Made by a program: the position numbers and the translations under genes. A DNA stretch of 64,000 bases from Lachnospiraceae bacterium (GTDB taxonomy: Bacteria; Bacillota; Clostridia; Lachnospirales; Lachnospiraceae): contig JAHZFJ010000002.1 of NCBI GenBank assembly GCA_019421365.1, positions 62,001-126,000 on the forward strand, in the 5' to 3' direction. Positions 35,168 through 43,662 of the stretch are shown here, one piece after another (positions within the stretch are counted from its first letter, which is position 1; each line of letters begins with the position of its first letter). The notes beneath the pieces were generated by a model, which saw only the letters and a list, made by a program, of their open reading frames with translations, was not told where the DNA came from and searched no databases.

Positions 35168-35454
35168 AGATTTATAGCCTCCTTTTAATGAGTGTATATT
35201 TTTTTTGCATTCAATCTGTATTGGTGTTTTCTGTATTTACTTTGTGTCGCTATAATAGTATTATATTATTATAAATGCGATAAATATTTAACTAAATGAA
35301 CAATTTATAACATTATATTGATAATTTACTGGCCGTTAAGTAAATTGAGTGAATTAAAGTAAATTATGGGATGAAAGGTTAATTCATAAAACACAAAATG
35401 AGAATAATTAGGGATTTGAAAAATAATGGTAATAGCAAAGTGCGGGGTGATATA

Positions 35455-36366
35455 ATGGGTACAATACAAAAGAATCGAATAAAGATGCAAGATAAATCCA
35501 AAGATTATGAAGAGAAAATAAGTCATGGAACAGCAGAGATACCAATAGCGCTTCATAAGATGGTGTATCCAAAAGATACAGAGATTGTATTCTATCTGCA
35601 TTGGCATAGAGAGATAGAGATATTGGTTGTGACTAGGGGAATAATCGAGATACAAGTAGAAGAAACGAAATATGTTCTTGAGAAAGGAGATTGCATCTTC
35701 ATTAATTCAAATATGTACCATAGTGCAAGAGCGTTAGATACTAATGGTTGTGCTTTCTATGCTGTGGTATTCTCTTATGAGTTTTTGCAAAACGACCCTC
35801 ATACACATTTTAGTAAGTATTATATAAGGCCGGTTTTAAAAGGTAAGTTACTGTTTACACCTGTAATTCGTAGGGATGGTGGTTGGCAATCAAAGATTCT
35901 TGATTTTCTAGATGAGATCAATGAGTTGGATTATCTCAAACTACTAGATAGTGAATTAATGTTGAAGACGCGTATGTATGCAATCTGGGAGCTATATTAC
36001 GAGCACGCGAAGTTAAATGATGTTATGGAGGAGGACAGTTCCTTGAATCAAGAAAGAATAAAGCCTGTTCTTGATTATATTGAAGAGAATTATGCCTATG
36101 AAGTAACCTTAGCGGAATTGGCAGCGCTGATTCCTATGAGTGAAGGACAGTTTTGTAGGGTGTTCCGCCAAACGATGAACCGAACTCCGATGCAATATAT
36201 CATGCGTTACCGTGTTATGCAGAGCTGTCATCTTCTTACAGAGACCAACAAGAAGATTGCTGAGATTGCTAATTTGTCTGGATTTAATAATATCAGTTAT
36301 TACAATAAGGTGTTTCTAAGTATAGTTGGTTGTACGCCAAAGCAGTATCGAGTTTCTAACTTTTAG
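35455..36366 (+). CDS. AraC-family transcriptional regulator
   Basis: 303 aa. The N-terminal cupin (about 25-110) has YLHWHREIEILVVTRGIIEI and KGDCIFINSNMYHSARA, a sugar-binding pocket. The C-terminal double helix-turn-helix (about 205-300) has VTLAELAALIPMSEGQFCRVF and IAEIANLSGFNNISYYNKVF, ending GCTPKQYR. The start at ATG 35455 has GCGGGGTGATA ahead; an upstream in-frame ATG at 35398 lacks one. It is divergent from the alpha-xylosidase gene with a 287-bp shared control region, so it is probably the activator for xyloside use. Confidence 0.9.
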   Translation: MGTIQKNRIKMQDKSKDYEEKISHGTAEIPIALHKMVYPKDTEIVFYLHWHREIEILVVTRGIIEIQVEETKYVLEKGDCIFINSNMYHSARALDTNGCAFYAVVFSYEFLQNDPHTHFSKYYIRPVLKGKLLFTPVIRRDGGWQSKILDFLDEINELDYLKLLDSELMLKTRMYAIWELYYEHAKLNDVMEEDSSLNQERIKPVLDYIEENYAYEVTLAELAALIPMSEGQFCRVFRQTMNRTPMQYIMRYRVMQSCHLLTETNKKIAEIANLSGFNNISYYNKVFLSIVGCTPKQYRVSNF

Positions 36367-36505
36367 TTAAGTAGGATATGAGGGTAGGGTTTATGTTCTG
36401 TCTGAAAGCAGATGCAATTGTAAAATTAGATGTAATATAAGTTTATAATGGAACCTTTTTTTGTTATATGTCGTCTAATCTATGGAAGTAACACACGGCG
36501 ATTTG

Positions 36506-36561
36506 GTGCCCAAAGTCAACAAGTTGACTTGCACAAAGTCGCTGGACTTTTGAAAGGGCAC
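36506..36561 (+). promoter_or_regulatory. Predicted three-way-junction RNA in the serpin leader
   Basis: An outer stem GTGCCC (36506-36511)/GGGCAC (36556-36561) encloses two perfect hairpins: AAGTCAAC-AA-GTTGACTT (36513-36530) and AAAGTC-GCTG-GACTTT (36535-36550). The outer 3' strand lies against the ribosome binding region of the serpin gene (AAAGGG, then GGTGAT). It could control translation, or be a DNA operator made of repeated AAGTC/GACTT half-sites. Not a riboswitch class I recognise. Confidence 0.5.
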
Positions 36562-36571
36562 GGTGATTAAT

Positions 36572-37837
36572 ATGATTAAGGTTAATAAGTTTTACGTAAA
36601 GAGGGTTGTATCTATTATCGCTATGACAGGAGTTATATTCTCTATGACAGGATGTTCTAGCAGGATTAAGAGTACGAATTTAATGAAGAATGTGAAAGCA
36701 AGTGTTGTTGAGAAAAAGGAGCTTGATGAAACCTTTATCAAACAAGCAGCAAATTTTTCGGTGAAATTGTTTCAAAAATCGGTAAAGGAGAATGAGAATT
36801 CAATGATTTCTCCTGTTTCTGTTATGATGGCGTTATCTATGACGGCAAATGGAGCGGATACTGCTACAAAAGAAGAGATGGAGCAGCTATTGGCCGGTGG
36901 TAGATCTATTGATGAATTGAATGAATTTTTATATGCTTACAAAAATCAATTACCATCAGATACAGATAATAAATTAAGTTTAGCTAATTCAATATGGTTT
37001 CGAGATGATAAAGATCGGTTAAAAGTAGAGCCTGATTTTTTACAGAAGAATGCAAATTATTATGGAGCAGAAGCCTATGAATCGCCTTTTGATAAAACAA
37101 CAGTAGAAGATATTAATCAATGGGTAAAAGATCATACAGGTGGCATGATTGACAATATGGTAGATAAGATAGATAAGGATTCAATTATGTATCTACTTAA
37201 TGCGGTAGCTTTTGACGCAAAATGGGAAAATCCATACACAAAAAATGATGTTTATAGTGGTGAATTTACAGCCTGGGACGGAACAATACGAAGTGTTGAT
37301 ATGATGGGTTCAGATGAGGGGCTATATCTAGATGATGGAAATGCTACAGGAGTTATTAAGAACTATGAAGGTGGGCAATACAGCTTTGTAGCACTGTTAC
37401 CAAATGAAGGAATCAATGTGAATGATTATCTAGAATCCTTAACAGGTGAACATTTACTTTCTATAGTTGAAAATGCAGAGTCAACTACGGTAGTAACAAG
37501 GATTCCTAAATTTAGCTATGACTACACAATAAAGATGAACGATGCGTTAAAAGAACTTGGTTTACAGACTGCATTTGATCAAGATTCAGCAGACTTCTCA
37601 AAGTTAGGAAATTCATCTGATGGAAATATCTATATAGGTGAGGTTCTTCACAAGTCCTATATCTCAGTTGATGAACTAGGAACGAAAGCAGGGGCTGCCA
37701 CAAAAGTTGAGATGGTAACGGAGTCTGCTATGGTAACAAGATATGAGGTTTTTTTGAATCGGCCTTTCGTATATGCAATTATTGATAATAACACAAAGTT
37801 ACCAATTTTCTTAGGAACAGTAATGGACATTAATTAA
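36572..37837 (+). CDS. Secreted serpin lipoprotein
   Basis: About 421 aa. A signal peptide with lipobox FSMTGC (around residue 26) is followed by a linker and a complete serpin fold from about 55: NSMISPVSVMMALSMTANGA, LSLANSIWF, YLLNAVAFDAKWENPY, and RIPKFSYDYT. The reactive-loop hinge is VDELGTKAGAATKVEM and the end RPFVYAIIDNNTKLPIFLG. Small residues in the hinge (AGAAT) indicate an inhibitory serpin. By position, P1 is Glu or Met in VTESAM. It would trap serine or cysteine proteases outside the cell. GTG 36563 is an alternative start. The gene stands alone. Confidence 0.9.
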   Translation: MIKVNKFYVKRVVSIIAMTGVIFSMTGCSSRIKSTNLMKNVKASVVEKKELDETFIKQAANFSVKLFQKSVKENENSMISPVSVMMALSMTANGADTATKEEMEQLLAGGRSIDELNEFLYAYKNQLPSDTDNKLSLANSIWFRDDKDRLKVEPDFLQKNANYYGAEAYESPFDKTTVEDINQWVKDHTGGMIDNMVDKIDKDSIMYLLNAVAFDAKWENPYTKNDVYSGEFTAWDGTIRSVDMMGSDEGLYLDDGNATGVIKNYEGGQYSFVALLPNEGINVNDYLESLTGEHLLSIVENAESTTVVTRIPKFSYDYTIKMNDALKELGLQTAFDQDSADFSKLGNSSDGNIYIGEVLHKSYISVDELGTKAGAATKVEMVTESAMVTRYEVFLNRPFVYAIIDNNTKLPIFLGTVMDIN

Positions 37838-37945
37838 ATTTTGGAAGACGAGACTTCTCTTAGTATACTGATTTTAACTTTATTGTATGCCATTGGAAAT
37901 CGCAATTGCCTAGATTTCTAGTTAATTGCTGAAAGGGGTGTAGGA

Positions 37946-38986
37946 ATGATAGACAAAGGAAAAGCAAGTAGTACTTTACTGATTATAGGGCTAATTGTGA
38001 TTAGTATTTCTGGCTGTACGAAAGAGAAGAATACATCATCGGAGAAACTGAATGTACATGAAGAGCAGATAATAACAGATGCAAACGAAGAGGGGGTAAA
38101 AGAGGAGAATCAACAAAAAAACGAAGAGCTTGATTATGATGAAACTACAACAAAAGATGTTGATAAACAGGAATCTACAAATTCTCAAGGAGAAGATAGC
38201 CTAGATGACGACCATATGGGGCAAGAGGCTTCCTTTATCAATTCTAGCGGGAATACAGTAGAGACTAGGATACGAACACCAGAAGGATATTCAAGAGTAG
38301 ATGTTGTTGATAACAGTTTCGGTGACTATCTACGTAATTTTCCTCTTAAGGAAGATGGTTCACCTGTCTTATTGTATGATGGCAGGGAAAAGGGAAATCA
38401 GTCAGCGCATATAGCAGTTTTTGATATGAGGGTATCTAATAAAGATCTGCAACAGTGCGCAGACTCTGTTATTCGTATGTATGCAGAGTATTATTATGCA
38501 AATCAGCAGTATAATAAAATAAAGTTCCATTTTGTTAGTGGATTTTTATGCGAGTATGAAAAGTGGCAAGCTGGGTACCGTGTTAAGGTAGATGGAAATA
38601 ATGTTAGCTGGCAAAAATCGAAAGGGTACGATGATTCTTATGAAACATTTGAAAAGTACCTTGATACCGTGTTCTCTTATGCCAGTACACTCTCTTTAGA
38701 CAAGGAGTCTTCACAGATTGATATAGCAGATTTGCAGATTGGTGATATCTTCTTAAAGGGAGGAAGTCCAGGGCATGTTGTTATGGTTGTAGATATCTGT
38801 GAGAATGAGAGGGGAGAAAAAGCATTTTTGCTGGCGCAAGGTTTTATGCCAGCTCAGGAGTTTCACGTTTTGAATAACCCAGCATCTGATACGGATCCTT
38901 GGTATTATGCGAAGGAAGTGAAGTACCCTTTCCGAACAAGTGAATACTCATTTGACGAGGGTAGTTTGAAGCGGCTTGAGTATTAG
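37946..38986 (+). CDS. DUF4846-like lipoprotein
   Basis: 346 aa. Lipoprotein signal VIVISISGC-type (IVISISGC at about 17-24), then an acidic, low-complexity linker to about residue 90. The conserved domain follows: VETRIRTPEGYSRVDVVDNS, FPLKEDGSPVLLYDG, and GDIFLKGGSPGHVVMVVDI, ending with ILAQGF-like LLAQGFMPAQEFHVLNNP. The GHxVMVVD block recalls NlpC/P60-type folds and matches DUF4846 as I remember it. Enzymatic activity is unproven. GAAAGGGGTGTAGGA precedes ATG 37946. It follows the serpin gene by 108 bases and may share its transcript. Confidence 0.75.
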   Translation: MIDKGKASSTLLIIGLIVISISGCTKEKNTSSEKLNVHEEQIITDANEEGVKEENQQKNEELDYDETTTKDVDKQESTNSQGEDSLDDDHMGQEASFINSSGNTVETRIRTPEGYSRVDVVDNSFGDYLRNFPLKEDGSPVLLYDGREKGNQSAHIAVFDMRVSNKDLQQCADSVIRMYAEYYYANQQYNKIKFHFVSGFLCEYEKWQAGYRVKVDGNNVSWQKSKGYDDSYETFEKYLDTVFSYASTLSLDKESSQIDIADLQIGDIFLKGGSPGHVVMVVDICENERGEKAFLLAQGFMPAQEFHVLNNPASDTDPWYYAKEVKYPFRTSEYSFDEGSLKRLEY

Positions 38987-38999
38987 ATATAGGGATAGA

Positions 39000-39047
39000 G
39001 CGTTAACAAGGTCGACTGAAGCGTCAACCTAGGTTAACGCTTTTTTA
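39000..39047 (+). terminator. Terminator after the DUF4846-like gene
   Basis: GCGTTAAC (39000-39007) pairs with GTTAACGC (39033-39040), with inner pairing GGT/ACC, followed by six T. Confidence 0.85.
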
Positions 39048-39163
39048 TTATGATTTGAGTGCCAAAAGATTATTGGAGGAGGGTTTTATAGATTGGCTGT
39101 AAAATTTTTCTATTATTAATTAAGTTATTGTGATATGATATTCTTGGAAAGGAGGTTTTTCCA

Positions 39164-39415
39164 ATGAAGAATAAATCGAAGATAGGTTTAGGGTTAGTAC
39201 TATTACTTATTACATTGGCACCAATACCATTATCTAATGCTAGTGTTATCACAGTTAAAGTAAATAAAGTTAATGCAGATGGAGTAGACATGTATGACTT
39301 TACTGGTAACACATATGATAAAACTGATATTGATGAAAATGGAATGATTAAAATCGGAGCAGGATATACATCAGATGGAGTGTACTATGAAGCATTCAAG
39401 CCTGCTGTAGAATAG
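39164..39415 (+). CDS. Small secreted protein of unknown function
   Basis: 83 aa with a Sec signal peptide (basic start, GLGLVLLLITLAPIPLSNA, likely cleavage near residue 26). The mature product is about 57 residues, acidic, and has no Cys; it looks like a compact beta module (VITVKVNKVNADGVDMYDF...DENGMIKIGAG). An excellent ribosome binding site (AAAGGAGG) stands before ATG 39164. It is bracketed by terminators at 39000 and 39438, so it is its own transcription unit. I do not recognise a family. Confidence 0.72.
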   Translation: MKNKSKIGLGLVLLLITLAPIPLSNASVITVKVNKVNADGVDMYDFTGNTYDKTDIDENGMIKIGAGYTSDGVYYEAFKPAVE

Positions 39416-39437
39416 ATCTTTACGATATCCACAATAC

Positions 39438-39469
39438 AAAGTCCTCTTTATCGGGGGACTTTTTTTTTA
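39438..39469 (+). terminator. Terminator of the small secreted protein gene
   Basis: AAAGTCC (39438-39444) pairs with GGACTTT (39456-39462), followed by seven further T. Confidence 0.85.
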
Positions 39470-39505
39470 AATACTATATAAAAGCATGAGGGGAGTATTT
39501 ATAGT

Positions 39506-40303
39506 ATGAAATATCTTGTGATTAATGGTAGTCCACATAAGGGAAATACATGGAAACTAGTTGAATATGCTGTTTCTTATGTGAGAGAACACGATAACAG
39601 TGCTGCATTCAAAGAAATTCAATTAATGGATTTGAATCTTCCTTTTTGTACTGGGTGTAGCAATTGTTTCCGAAAAGGGGGAGAACTGTGTCCCCACTAT
39701 GATAAGGTAAGTGTAATCTATAATGGACTGGAATGGGCGGATGGCTTAATCTTATGTAGTACAACATTTAACGTAAGAGAAACTGCCTTATTAAAGAATC
39801 TAATAGATCATTTTTGCTATCTAATGCATCGTCCACATTTCTTCACAAAAAAAGCACTCTTTATTACATCGGTTGGAGGAGTAGGGGCAAAAAGTGCAGA
39901 AAAAAGTATAAATGGTAGTTTGAGGGCAATCGGATTTAACCGTTGTTATTCTTATAAAGCAAGGACTGTTAGTTGGAATGCATATAAACCTAATGAGAAG
40001 GTAAAGAGACAACTTAGAAAAGTTAGTGAGAAATTCAGTAAAGATGTATTGAAAATGAAAATGCATTGTCCAAAATCTAGTATTTTAATTCCCTATAATT
40101 TGTTTCGTGGAATGTGTAGATACTATGCACCAGGGACAGAATATGAATCTGCTGATGGAGTCTACTGGACGGATAAAGGGCGAGTAACAAGAGCTTACAA
40201 TAAGGAGGTTCCGTTGCATCTCTATCAAAGAGTCTTAGGTGGTATATTCTGTTTTATCGGTAAAACAGTAGGAAGAAAGATGATTGTTACATATAAAAAG
40301 TAG
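39506..40303 (+). CDS. NAD(P)H-dependent FMN oxidoreductase (flavodoxin-like fold)
   Basis: 265 aa. The N-terminal flavodoxin-like fold has NGSPHKGNTWKLVEYA (phosphate loop for FMN, residues 7-22) and the iron-sulphur-flavoprotein-like CTGCSNCFRKGGELCPHYD with four Cys. It continues with DGLILCSTTFNVRETALLKNLIDHF and SVGGVG. The last 80 residues are an extra basic part without a known domain. AGGGGAGTATTTATAGT precedes ATG 39506. Electron acceptor unknown. The Cys cluster could hold a [4Fe-4S] centre, as in iron-sulphur flavoproteins. Confidence 0.82.
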   Translation: MKYLVINGSPHKGNTWKLVEYAVSYVREHDNSAAFKEIQLMDLNLPFCTGCSNCFRKGGELCPHYDKVSVIYNGLEWADGLILCSTTFNVRETALLKNLIDHFCYLMHRPHFFTKKALFITSVGGVGAKSAEKSINGSLRAIGFNRCYSYKARTVSWNAYKPNEKVKRQLRKVSEKFSKDVLKMKMHCPKSSILIPYNLFRGMCRYYAPGTEYESADGVYWTDKGRVTRAYNKEVPLHLYQRVLGGIFCFIGKTVGRKMIVTYKK

Positions 40304-40345
40304 TAGAATAACCTGCTAATCTCAACAACAAATTTTGTCATGAGT

Positions 40346-40393
40346 AACGCTACAAATCCGCATAAACACTACGTTTGTGCGGATTTGTGCGTT
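40346..40393. terminator. Bidirectional terminator between convergent genes
   Basis: AACGC plus ACAAATCCGCATAAAC pairs with GTTTGTGCGGATTTGT plus GCGTT, followed by TTTT. It separates the FMN oxidoreductase from the converging hydrolase gene. Confidence 0.85.
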
Positions 40394-40398
40394 TTGAG

Positions 40399-40905
40399 TT
40401 AAATGGAAAGTGCTGAAATTAACAGGTCATTCAAACAAATAATTTTACTACCTTTACTTTCATAATAGCGTAGCATTTCGTCAATTTTACTTTTATCATA
40501 ACTGGTAACGCAATCTGATAGGACATTAACGCTGTAATTTGCTTTGCGTAAGTTGTAACAGGTTGATTTAACACAAGCAACAGCATCTGCTCCTGTTATG
40601 TAGAAATCACATATTTCATTTTTACTAATAAAGTCAGTAAATTCTTCACAGCTTAATGCGTTTCCTTTGTATTTTGTAAACAGATTTTTTGATACTATTT
40701 TCAAGTCTGAAGCTAATTCAGACCCATATGTATTGGGTTTAAAAGTCCTCGTGCCTACTGATAAATTTTCATGCCTTATATAAATAACATGAATATTATT
40801 ATTGACTGCCCAATCAATAGCTTTATTGATATTGCCAATAACCTCCTTGTAATTCTTTGTTATATCATTTTGAATATCTATTATTACTAAGGCTTTTTTT
40901 TGCAT
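40399..40905 (-). CDS. Isochorismatase-like cysteine hydrolase
   Basis: 168 aa. The triad positions of the family are visible: Asp in LVIIDIQNDI (about residue 10), Lys in FTKYKGNAL (about 78), and Cys in DAVACVKSTC (about 114). Length fits the single-domain nicotinamidase/isochorismatase-like group. Substrate unknown. It is divergent from the WYL regulator at 41025, with a 120-bp shared control region, so that regulator may control it. AGGAACCACT lies ahead of ATG 40905. Confidence 0.85.
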   Translation of the reverse strand: MQKKALVIIDIQNDITKNYKEVIGNINKAIDWAVNNNIHVIYIRHENLSVGTRTFKPNTYGSELASDLKIVSKNLFTKYKGNALSCEEFTDFISKNEICDFYITGADAVACVKSTCYNLRKANYSVNVLSDCVTSYDKSKIDEMLRYYESKGSKIICLNDLLISALSI

Positions 40906-41024
40906 AGTGGTTCCTCCCGATAGGTAGATTAATTTGTTTGTCTTTTATTATACCTTGTAATTATTGACAGCAGTATGGCAACAATCTATAATGAAAAAAA
41001 GAAATTTTGGAAGGCGGCTATCAG

Positions 41025-41963
41025 ATGAAAGTTGACAGGCTTGTTAGCATTATTATGATACTCCTTGATAAAAAGCGTATAGGCGCACAGGAGTTAGCAG
41101 ATATGTTTGAAGTTTCACCTCGAACAATCTACCGTGACATAGACACTATCAACATGGCGGGTATTCCTGTTCGCGGTGCATCGGGAGTGGGCGGCGGCTT
41201 TGAAATCATGGAGAAATACAAGATTGATAGAAAGGTTTTTTCAACTGCCGACCTTTCTGCTATCTTGATGGGGCTTTCCAGCCTTTCAGGTATGATACGA
41301 GGTGATGAACTGGTAAACGCCCTTGCGAAAGTCAAGAGTTTTATCCCCGCCGACAGAGAGAAAGACATTGAATTAAAAGCAAATCAAATATATATAGATT
41401 TAAGTCCGTGGATGGGTAACAGGAACATTCAGCCATATTTAGAAATTATCAAAATAGCTTTACAGGAAAGCAAACTACTTTCGTTTGAATATGCAGACCG
41501 CTATGGAAATAAAACCATACGAACAGCCGAGCCGTATCAACTTGTATTGAAAAGTAGTCATTGGTACTTGCAAGGTTATTGCCATAAAAGAAATGATTTT
41601 CGCTTGTTTAAACTATCCCGCACATCAAACCTACGAATGCAAGAGGATTTTTTTACGCCACGAGATTATCAAAAACCGCAGTTAGATTTTACTGATATTG
41701 TGGCAACTATGCAAACAGGAATCAAAATTCGTATTCATAAATCTGTCATGGACAGGGTACTTGATTATTGCACTTATGGACACTTTTCACCAGACGGTGA
41801 CGAGCATTACATTGTTAGTTTTCCTTTCATAGAGAATGAATACTACTACAATATTCTTTTCAGTTTTGGGGATAAATGCGAGTGTTTAGAGCCGTTAAAT
41901 ATACGCACAGAAATGAAGCGTAGAATACATGATATAGCTACCATATACGAAAGTTATACATGA
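41025..41963 (+). CDS. DeoR-type HTH and WYL-domain transcriptional regulator (YafY family)
   Basis: 312 aa. The N-terminal helix-turn-helix (IGAQELADMFEVSPRTIYRDI) is followed by the linker RGASGVGGGFEI, a WYL domain (about 135-215, with RTAEPYQLVLKSSHWYLQGY), and a WCX extension. G+C is higher than in neighbouring genes, suggesting acquisition. GGAAGGCGGCTATCAG precedes ATG 41025; GTG-like upstream starts in the same frame are less well placed. It is divergent from the hydrolase gene. The ligand is unknown. Confidence 0.85.
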   Translation: MKVDRLVSIIMILLDKKRIGAQELADMFEVSPRTIYRDIDTINMAGIPVRGASGVGGGFEIMEKYKIDRKVFSTADLSAILMGLSSLSGMIRGDELVNALAKVKSFIPADREKDIELKANQIYIDLSPWMGNRNIQPYLEIIKIALQESKLLSFEYADRYGNKTIRTAEPYQLVLKSSHWYLQGYCHKRNDFRLFKLSRTSNLRMQEDFFTPRDYQKPQLDFTDIVATMQTGIKIRIHKSVMDRVLDYCTYGHFSPDGDEHYIVSFPFIENEYYYNILFSFGDKCECLEPLNIRTEMKRRIHDIATIYESYT

Positions 41964-42290
41964 AGTAAGAGAATGGTTTCCGTCTCGCCGCCTGTTGTTT
42001 CTCATAGTGTTTCTGCGAATGGCTTCGATAGCCCCGGCAACAAGGCTTATCTAATTCTTGTTTATTGCGCCGGATTGCAATATAATACCTTTACCTAATA
42101 ATAACTCGTTCAAGGTGTCACCATTCGATTTTGCCCTTTCTTTATAAACACTTATGAGAAGTTATAAGACGATTTTCGTTTATCAAATCAAAAAAAATAA
42201 TATTATAATTGGTATTGACCTTCATCTTAGGCAAAGCATTTCGCTAATGTGGATGGTCGTTGGAAGTAAAGTGTAATTGGAGGTGGAGAC
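41964..42290. other. 327-bp gene-free stretch with a GC-richer first half
   Basis: The first 120 bases (about 41975-42095) are GC-richer than the rest and contain short open frames on both strands but no start with a ribosome binding site; this could be debris of an imported gene. The rest is AT-rich and would hold the promoter of the flavodoxin gene. I find nothing definite. Confidence 0.4.
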
Positions 42291-42791
42291 ATGAAAATTG
42301 CAATAATATATAAGAGCTTAAGCGGAAATACAAAATTAATTGCAGAAGCTATACAAGAGGAATTAAAAGAGAAAGAGATTGTGTGTATCGGAAGTCCTGC
42401 GGAGTACATAGATGCAGACTTTATCTTTTTGGGATCATGGACAGATAAGGGCATGTGTTGCAGGGAAATTACAGACTTTTGCCAGACATTAAATAATAAG
42501 CAAATCGCTTATTTTGGAACAGCAGGCTTTGGTGGGTCAGAAGAGTATTATAAGTCCTTATATAATAGAGTAAAAGAGATCATACCATCAGATAACACTG
42601 TTGTAGATTATTACTTTTGCCAAGGTAAAATGCCAATGGCCATAAGAGATAGATATGTAAACTTAATAACAGAGCACCCAGATGATGCGAATATCAAAGT
42701 TAGCATTGAGAATTTCGATAAAGCATTATCACACCCAGATACTGCAGATTTAGAGAATGTGAAGTTATGGGCGCGTAAATTAATTCTGTAA
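42291..42791 (+). CDS. Flavodoxin-family protein
   Basis: 166 aa. The FMN phosphate loop is YKSLSGNTKLIAEAI (residues 7-21), and later flavin-contacting loops are FLGSWTDKGMCC and FGTAGFGGSEEYY. The C-terminal wording (CQGKMPMAIRDRYVNLITEHPD) is characteristic of a Clostridia flavodoxin group, which includes BilS-like proteins; I cannot separate these by eye. It would carry one or two electrons in the cytosol. TTGGAGGTGGAGAC precedes ATG 42291. It is monocistronic. Confidence 0.85.
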   Translation: MKIAIIYKSLSGNTKLIAEAIQEELKEKEIVCIGSPAEYIDADFIFLGSWTDKGMCCREITDFCQTLNNKQIAYFGTAGFGGSEEYYKSLYNRVKEIIPSDNTVVDYYFCQGKMPMAIRDRYVNLITEHPDDANIKVSIENFDKALSHPDTADLENVKLWARKLIL

Positions 42792-42810
42792 AATATTATT
42801 CAACTATTTT

Positions 42811-42865
42811 ATTCTATAGGAAGAGCTTGTTGTGATAAACCATAATAGTATGCTTCCTATAGAAT
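42811..42865. terminator. Perfect 13-bp hairpin after the flavodoxin gene
   Basis: ATTCTATAGGAAG (42811-42823) pairs with CTTCCTATAGAAT (42853-42865). The following bases are A-rich on the plus strand, so it may terminate better in the other direction or act as an RNA stabiliser. The rest of 42866-43160 is AT-rich and gene-free; just before the next gene CCTTTTCAAAAGG could fold over the ribosome binding site. Confidence 0.6.
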
Positions 42866-43160
42866 TAAAAATTAAAAATTTATTAAATACTTTAAGTTAT
42901 ATCTTACATACATATAAAAAAATTTTCTCTGATTTAATTAAGTCATCTTAAAGTTCTTTAGAATCTAATGATTCCACTATTCCAATTATCAAATTTTTTA
43001 TAACTTACCAGCATTATCACGCAGTGCAAGAAACATACCAACATATTTGTTATGATTATGTGCATGTTAATAGTATGGGACGGAGTTTGATTTGGCGCCG
43101 TTGACCTAACTTGAATATCAAATTTTGAACTGCTTTTTGCCTTTTCAAAAGGAGGTTGTG

Positions 43161-43589
43161 ATGGTAAGAATAAAAAGTAATTTTATAAAGTATATTCTTC
43201 TATTTTTTGTTGGTGGTTATGCATATTGTGGCATCGAAATTTTATCTAGAGGATATTCTCATATTTCAATGTTGATTGCCGGAGGAGTTTGCTTTATATT
43301 AATTGGTTTATTAAATGAAAAATCTCCTTATCGAATGTCATTTGTTAGTCAAATGGTAGTTTCATCTGCTATAATAACAGGTGTAGAGTTTGTAACTGGT
43401 TTAATTGTTAATGTATGGTTAGGTTTAAATGTTTGGGACTATTCTAATCAGCCATACAATGTATTAGGCCAAATCTGTTTATTATACGTGTTTATTTGGT
43501 TCTTCTTATCGCCCTTAGCCATTATAGCGGACGATTTTCTTCGTTACTGGCTTATGGGAAAGAAAAAACCTAGGTATCATTTTTGGTAA
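43161..43589 (+). CDS. Small membrane protein, CmpB-like putative ABC permease family
   Basis: 142 aa with four hydrophobic segments. The sequence FVGGYAYCGIEILSRGYSHI, GGVCFILIGLLNE, VEFVTGLIVNVWLGLNVWDYS and YNVLGQICLLYVFIWFFLSP matches the family annotated as putative ABC transporter permease (CmpB-like, PF06541). No ATPase is nearby and transport is unproven. AAAGGAGGTTGTG places the start at ATG 43161. The ribosome binding site overlaps a small palindrome (CCTTTTCAAAAGG, 43140-43152). Confidence 0.75.
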   Translation: MVRIKSNFIKYILLFFVGGYAYCGIEILSRGYSHISMLIAGGVCFILIGLLNEKSPYRMSFVSQMVVSSAIITGVEFVTGLIVNVWLGLNVWDYSNQPYNVLGQICLLYVFIWFFLSPLAIIADDFLRYWLMGKKKPRYHFW

Positions 43590-43662
43590 TTATTTTTATT
43601 AGAGGGTCAAACGTATTTTATAGTAATGACCCTCTAATAAAGCCAAATGAAAGGAGCTCATT

